Positions 53,143 through 56,453 of a DNA stretch of 56,453 nucleotides are shown here, piece by piece (positions within the stretch are counted from its first letter, which is position 1; the number at the start of each line of letters is the position of its first letter). Below the pieces are notes generated by a model, which was not told the origin of the DNA, searched no databases, and was given only the letters and a program-made list of their open reading frames with translations. The DNA lies in contig NZ_LITU01000040.1 in the NCBI RefSeq assembly GCF_001280595.1, positions 1 to 56,453 of the forward strand, in the 5' to 3' direction. This DNA is from Paenibacillus xylanivorans (lineage in GTDB: Bacteria > Bacillota > Bacilli > Paenibacillales > Paenibacillaceae). The position numbers and the translations under genes are program-made.

Positions 53143-53392
53143 TTAGTCGGATACAACAAGTCCATCAAAGTTCTCAGTGCCTACACGGATCGTTCCCAGC
53201 AAGTTGGAGCTAATAAATGCCGTGTAAGTCAATGGGGGGGTTGAAGGCATCGGCAGAGAACGTAATAACTTGTGGTGCAAGTACACTCAAACTGAATGTC
53301 GATGTTGCCGAGTAGATAACTGGATCTGTCGATAATGTCCCCCTTACAATTGTAATAGTTACTCCAACAAGAGAAAGTGGACATCTTTCCAT
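53143..53392 (-). pseudogene. C-terminal domain remnant of an exosporium/collagen-like protein
   Basis: One frame reads VGVTITIVRGT, then DPVIYSATSTFSLSVLAPQV and SADAFNPP. After a run of seven C (53234-53240 on the minus strand) the next frame continues LTYTAFISSNLLGTIRVGTENFDG with a stop at 53143. If one C were removed the two would join. The pattern is that of the compact C-terminal domains of Bacillus/Paenibacillus collagen-like or exosporium proteins. No Gly-X-Y repeat or N-terminus is present. A short remnant, or one part of a larger broken gene. Confidence 0.5.
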
Positions 53393-53602
53393 TAAAGAGA
53401 AAAATAGGTTTCACTAGCGTATGCATAAGCACATTATCACTGAACATCCTACAATAAAATTTCAACATAACACCTTGAATCAATGTCTCGTCAGAAATGT
53501 TTATACTTTATTTCAACCAAATATTAGATACCCAATCATTAACATAAAATTAATGATGACGTTCATACTAAATATGGTAGTAAACTTGAATGGAGGACAA
53601 CC

Positions 53603-54456
53603 ATGTTTTTTTATCGTGAAGATTTGATCAACATGATCGTTCCGGACAAGCCTGATCCGGCTGCTGCAAAAGTGTTACAGGAAACCCTTGGCGGCCAATT
53701 TGGCGAAATGCGGACAATGATGCAATATTTTTTTCAGAGTAGTAATTTCCGTGGAAAAGCGAAGCAGTATAGAGACTTAATTCGTGGTGTATTTATGGAG
53801 GAATTAAGCTATGTTGAACTGGTGCAACAAACAATAAATCAGTTGTTGACTGGAGCCGGAGCTGAGGGAGTAGGAAATGCCGGCATTGATGGGGCTCCGC
53901 TGGACGAAGCTATTAAACATGCCAATCCACATCATTATATTATGGGCGCTCAAAGTTCGCTGCCTGTAGATGCCGCCGGCAATCCATGGCTCGGGAATTA
54001 TGTATATGATCATGGCAACTTGGTAAGCAACCTGCTCGATAACGTTGTACTGGAATCAACCGGGGTATTACAAAAAACACGGATTTATGAAATGAGCAAC
54101 AACATGCGTTCCGCGAGACTTTGGCATTTCTAATCGTTCGTGACAATGCTCACCAAAATGTATTCGCGAAAGCACTAGAGACATTAGGCGTAAATTGGGG
54201 CAATGTGTTTCCTGTACCCAATTACGATATCAACAAATATCCAGAGTGTCAGAAATATGTTGACCTCGGCTTCCACAATGCCCAATTTAACTTCCGTTTG
54301 GACAATACACGAATTGGTGAAGTATTCATTGGCCTAACACCTAGTCGTAATGGCGGCGAGCTACAAGTCACGGAACCTCCTCAGGGATTCCCACTCCCGT
54401 TTATGCCGGAGCTTCCTAATGAGCACAGTCCAGGGTTGCATGATTTAAATACCTAA
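53603..54456 (+). pseudogene. Manganese catalase, frameshifted and lacking a metal ligand
   Basis: About 284 codons in two frames. The first (53603 to about 54,110) begins MFFYREDLINMIVP and carries GEMRTMMQY (Glu ligand) and EELSYVELVQQTIN. In active enzymes the latter region reads EExxHVE, so the Mn-binding His is replaced by Tyr. VVLESTGVLQKTRIYEMSNN (Glu ligand) follows. Then the frame shifts at about 54,111: TCC-GCG should be TCCC-GCG. The second frame has AFLIVRDNAHQNVFAKALETLG (His ligand) and ends at 54456. ATG 53603 has GGAGG upstream. Two independent lesions argue for a dead gene rather than a sequencing error. Confidence 0.8.
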
Positions 54457-54486
54457 GACATCTTTCGGAAAAGTAAGAATAGGAAA

Positions 54487-54530
54487 CGTATTAAAAAGGA
54501 ACCCCTGAACAGGGTTCCTTTTTAATACGT
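54487..54530 (+). terminator. Perfect terminator after the catalase pseudogene
   Basis: Arms of about 19 bp (ACGTATTAAAAAGGAACCC and complement) with a 6-nt loop and T-rich end. Very strong. Confidence 0.88.
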
Positions 54531-54902
54531 TGATTGAATCACATCATGTAAATATAGTATTTTACGATGCTTTCGAATTAGTAAATAAAATATTAATGAG
54601 AAAGCCTACCTAAAATGCGGTGGTAGGCCTTAGGAAATGGGAGTCCCATACAATTATATCCAACGCATTACTTTTTATAACCATATTAAAAATCATTAAG
54701 GCCGAGCGTGAATTAGCTCCGATTTAGTTTTTTCTCTTGGCTTACTCCAACATCATATTTAACCCTCCCGCCTGCCCACAGCGGGAGGGTTGAGATCACA
54801 ACCTTAAAGAGGGGTGCCTTTAAATATATGCAGTTTCTTGTTAATTAGGCACTTTAAATTATCCCAATGACAAACCCCTACTAAAATCCGCAGGGATTTT
54901 AT
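54531..54902. other. Gene-free stretch with three hairpins
   Basis: No ORF is supported. Three stem-loops are seen: GCCTACC/GGTAGGC (54602-54631); a perfect 11-bp AACCCTCCCGC/GCGGGAGGGTT (54761-54771, 54781-54791); and TAAAATCC/GGATTTTA (about 54879-54901), which may terminate the DUF3231 gene. The middle one has no T tract on either strand, so it is not a usual terminator. Confidence 0.5.
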
Positions 54903-55421
54903 TTAAGCCTCGACTGCTTCGGGTCTTTTCACTTGAAGAGGCGGGGGAATAAGCCAACCTTTTTCTTTTCTCATTTGAAGAATACGAACGCCTAAAGCAG
55001 TTTTAGTAACGTGATATTTCGCAAATAAGGCTCCAATATCTTCTCTAACCGATTGACCCATAACTTGACTACAAGCAACCAATCCCATCGAAGTATCAGA
55101 TGCAATTTTTGCTGCTATCTCCGGATCCGTAAACCTTGCACCAACAGGAATATCTTCAATTTTTACTGGTGGTCTTTCTGGTAAAGCTGGCGTTGGAGCA
55201 ATTCCGTTATCTGTGAGGAGGGTATCACACTCTTTAATCTCCAGTTTCGCTTGATCAATTAGTGCTTCAAGTGTTTTTTTCAAATCCTTATCTCCTGCGT
55301 GATTTAGAAATGCTTGGTAGAAGGAAAGAGCTCCCTTTGCAACCGTTGAACATTGCCATACGCTGAAAATTTCACCATAATGCATAGGTTCATTTTTTGG
55401 ATTACCACTTAAAATTCCCAT
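54903..55421 (-). CDS. DUF3231-family protein, single-domain form
   Basis: A 172-residue helical protein matching one DUF3231 unit. SGNPKNEPMHYGEIFSVWQCS begins it, LEALIDQAKLEIKECDTLLTDNGI follows in two adjacent motifs, then ALPERPPVKIEDIPVG, and FTDPEIAAKIASDT ends the recognisable part. Family members usually carry two such units in about 330 residues; this one carries one. Several DUF3231 proteins are found with spores or coats; function is unproven. I use ATG 55421 (or 55424) with AAGGAG upstream; the frame to 55556 is without a site. Divergent from the WGxxGxxG peptide gene. Confidence 0.78.
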   Translation of the reverse strand: MGILSGNPKNEPMHYGEIFSVWQCSTVAKGALSFYQAFLNHAGDKDLKKTLEALIDQAKLEIKECDTLLTDNGIAPTPALPERPPVKIEDIPVGARFTDPEIAAKIASDTSMGLVACSQVMGQSVREDIGALFAKYHVTKTALGVRILQMRKEKGWLIPPPLQVKRPEAVEA

Positions 55422-55571
55422 CATAACAACTCCTTCATTATTAATTTCCCACCAGAAGTATAGTTCCATATTCATTAACAACATATTCAAAAATAATAAA
55501 ATTCTCAATGGAATAATGAACTGATTTTTGGAGAAATTATATTCATCACACTTCAAGGAGGGTTAGTTCTT

Positions 55572-55844
55572 ATGAAAAAACAAATAACAACTGCTATCGT
55601 ATCAATATTTTTATTAGGAGCTTTGGCTGTTCCTGCCTCGGCTCAAAATGTAAATGAAGCTACTATGGATGGGCGTGACAATAATACTTACCATTACAAC
55701 AGCTCCAATTATAATCCAAGCGGCGTAAGGGCAAATTCAACAACAGATGACGGTAAGCGTATGGATTGGGGATGGCTGGGCTTACTTGGTTTACTAGGTC
55801 TTGCTGGAATGCGCAAAAGAGTATCCGACCATTCGGATCGTTAA
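55572..55844 (+). CDS. Small secreted protein with C-terminal WGxxGxxG motif
   Basis: A 90-residue secreted protein. A Sec signal peptide (KKQITTAIVSIFLLGALAVPASA, about residues 2-24) is followed by an Asn/Ser/Thr/Tyr-rich middle. The C-terminal segment DWGWLGLLGLLGLAG then ends in a basic tail (MRKRV...HSDR). This tripartite end (a short motif, a hydrophobic helix, then basic residues) resembles CTERM-type sorting signals and fits the WGxxGxxG protein family, whose function and processing protease are unknown. ATG 55572 has AAGGAGGG upstream. Divergent from the DUF3231 gene. Confidence 0.75.
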   Translation: MKKQITTAIVSIFLLGALAVPASAQNVNEATMDGRDNNTYHYNSSNYNPSGVRANSTTDDGKRMDWGWLGLLGLLGLAGMRKRVSDHSDR

Positions 55845-55899
55845 TAAAGATTAAGTCAGTTGAGCAATGTGTACTGCTCTTAGCGGTCCTCTCACAACC

Positions 55900-55934
55900 A
55901 AAAGCCCTACCAGTGTAATGCTGGCAGGGCTTTT
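55900..55934. terminator. Bidirectional terminator
   Basis: AAAAGCCCT-CCAG with CTGG-AGGGCTTTT form a near-perfect stem around a 7-nt loop, with A and T runs on the two sides. It serves the WGxxGxxG gene and the YjcZ gene. Confidence 0.85.
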
Positions 55935-55948
55935 CAAAAGCTAAAGAA

Positions 55949-56062
55949 TTAAACTAAAAAAGCTTTAGAAATGATGACCAACAAGATAAAGAGTACCAGA
56001 ATTGCACCGATGGACGTGAAACTTCCACCATGTCTTCTTTCCTCATAACCAACTTCACTCAT
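55949..56062 (-). CDS. YjcZ-family sporulation membrane peptide
   Basis: A 37-residue protein with a Gly-containing N-terminus (RRHGGSFTS) and one transmembrane helix (GAILVLFILLVIISKAFL), as in the YjcZ/CmpA-like family of sporulation peptides. ATG 56062 has GGAGGG upstream; the longer frame to 56152 has no site. The exact role is unknown. It lies between the WGxxGxxG gene and the IS3 element. Confidence 0.8.
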   Translation of the reverse strand: MSEVGYEERRHGGSFTSIGAILVLFILLVIISKAFLV

Positions 56063-56166
56063 GTGTTTCCCTCCTCGTTTGTGGTATATCATAAAGTATT
56101 CAATTCCTTTTTTATTGACAAGGCGAATGTGAAAACAAAATAAAAAAGGCACTGCCAGCTGGTCAT

Positions 56167-56184
56167 AGCCCCGTCAAGTAGACA
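56167..56184 (-). repeat. Right inverted-repeat end of an IS3-family element
   Basis: TGTCTACTTGACGGGGC on the minus strand is the terminal sequence typical of IS3-group elements such as the IS150 subgroup. It lies about 20 bp past the transposase stop. Confidence 0.65.
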
Positions 56185-56202
56185 ATAAAAAAAGAAATTT
56201 TA

Positions 56203-56453
56203 TTAAGCGGCGACTTTTTCCCGGAATTCAATCGGGGAAAGGTCGCCCAGTTTGTTTTGGAAACGTTCCATGTTGTAAAACGAAAGATACTCCGTAATTT
56301 GGCTCCTTGCTTGCTCCAGATTCTGAGGTTTCTCCAAATACAACTTCTCCGTCTTTAAGTGGGAGAAGAACGACTCAATACAAGCATTGTCATAGCAGTT
56401 CCCACGCCGAGAATGGCTTCCGGTGAGCTTCTTCTCTTCAAGCAACTTGGCAT
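56203..56453 (-). CDS. IS3-family transposase OrfB, C-terminal part cut by the window edge
   Basis: About 83 codons of the integrase (rve) domain of an IS3-type transposase. The catalytic Glu is in CYDNACIESFFSHLKTE, preceded by SHSRRGN and followed by YLSFYNMERFQNKLGDLSP, ending in the usual PIEFREK. The frame remains open to the end of the window, so the gene extends beyond it on the plus side. Insertion next to a sporulation cluster is consistent with an accessory region. Confidence 0.88.
   Translation of the reverse strand, partial: AKLLEEKKLTGSHSRRGNCYDNACIESFFSHLKTEKLYLEKPQNLEQARSQITEYLSFYNMERFQNKLGDLSPIEFREKVAA

Noticed and set aside
53229..53483. 84-residue minus-strand frame in the exosporium-like remnant
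   Set aside because: It is an alternate frame of the recognisable remnant; its composition (many Cys, Tyr, Ser) does not fit a protein.
1..56453. CRISPR array, tRNA or rRNA genes
   Set aside because: No regularly spaced repeats of array type, no cloverleaf-like sequence with the usual arms and no rRNA segments were recognised on reading both strands.

Overview
The window looks like chromosomal DNA of a low-to-mid GC, spore-forming Firmicute, most likely Paenibacillus. That placement is inference. It rests on Bacillus-type ribosome binding sites (AGGAGG) and TTG/GTG starts, a perfect CcpA cre box, Bacillus-type LexA boxes, spore-associated families (YjcZ, Tgl, DUF3231), a glgC-glgD-glgP operon and a GH12 glucanase. 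No rRNA, tRNA or CRISPR array was seen.

Layout. 1-1,070 is wreckage: an internally deleted IS1182-type transposase and the 3' end of an alpha/beta hydrolase. 1,200-8,000 holds transport and small-molecule genes (DUF1275, LysR, O-methyltransferase, MFS, AbrB-type membrane protein, YkgJ-like cysteine-cluster protein, lipase-like hydrolase). 8,160-12,065 is a trehalose operon (treA-treP) with a promoter/TreR-like operator. A multiply broken glutamate/dicarboxylate symporter, a UPF0173 hydrolase, an oligo-1,6-glucosidase and a VanZ-like protein follow. 16,800-17,600 is a CPBP protease gene of foreign-looking composition. 17,760-22,900 is the glycogen operon glgC-glgD-glgP. 23,330-30,580 is a seven-gene operon: a complete peptide-type ABC importer plus a class-V aminotransferase and an amidohydrolase, with a recognisable promoter and terminator.

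30,700-41,600 holds an Fe-alcohol dehydrogenase, a GNAT protein, an M3 oligopeptidase, the cre-controlled GH12 enzyme, a 30-residue membrane peptide, a DUF3153-like lipoprotein, an N-terminal-only KhtT-like protein, a four-PAS hybrid histidine kinase and spore transglutaminase. 41,690-45,180 is the most unusual part. It contains a divergent stand-alone IF-3 paralogue with its own promoter and a terminator hairpin in its leader; the Mn-pyrophosphatase ppaC; an XRE regulator divergent from an unknown 214-aa protein with two matching palindromic operators; and a PPP-type phosphatase that appears to start at ATT. An LLM oxidoreductase, an LTA synthase and a PPDK-like protein lacking its phosphohistidine domain and several catalytic residues follow.

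51,800-56,450 is accessory and decaying: a LexA-controlled operon ending in a frameshifted yolD, a collagen-like-protein C-terminal remnant, a Mn-catalase gene with a frameshift and a lost metal ligand, DUF3231, a WGxxGxxG-type secreted peptide, YjcZ and the end of an IS3-family element. The strongest candidates for something undescribed are the IF-3 paralogue with its leader hairpin, the XRE/214-aa module, and the domain-deleted PPDK homologue.
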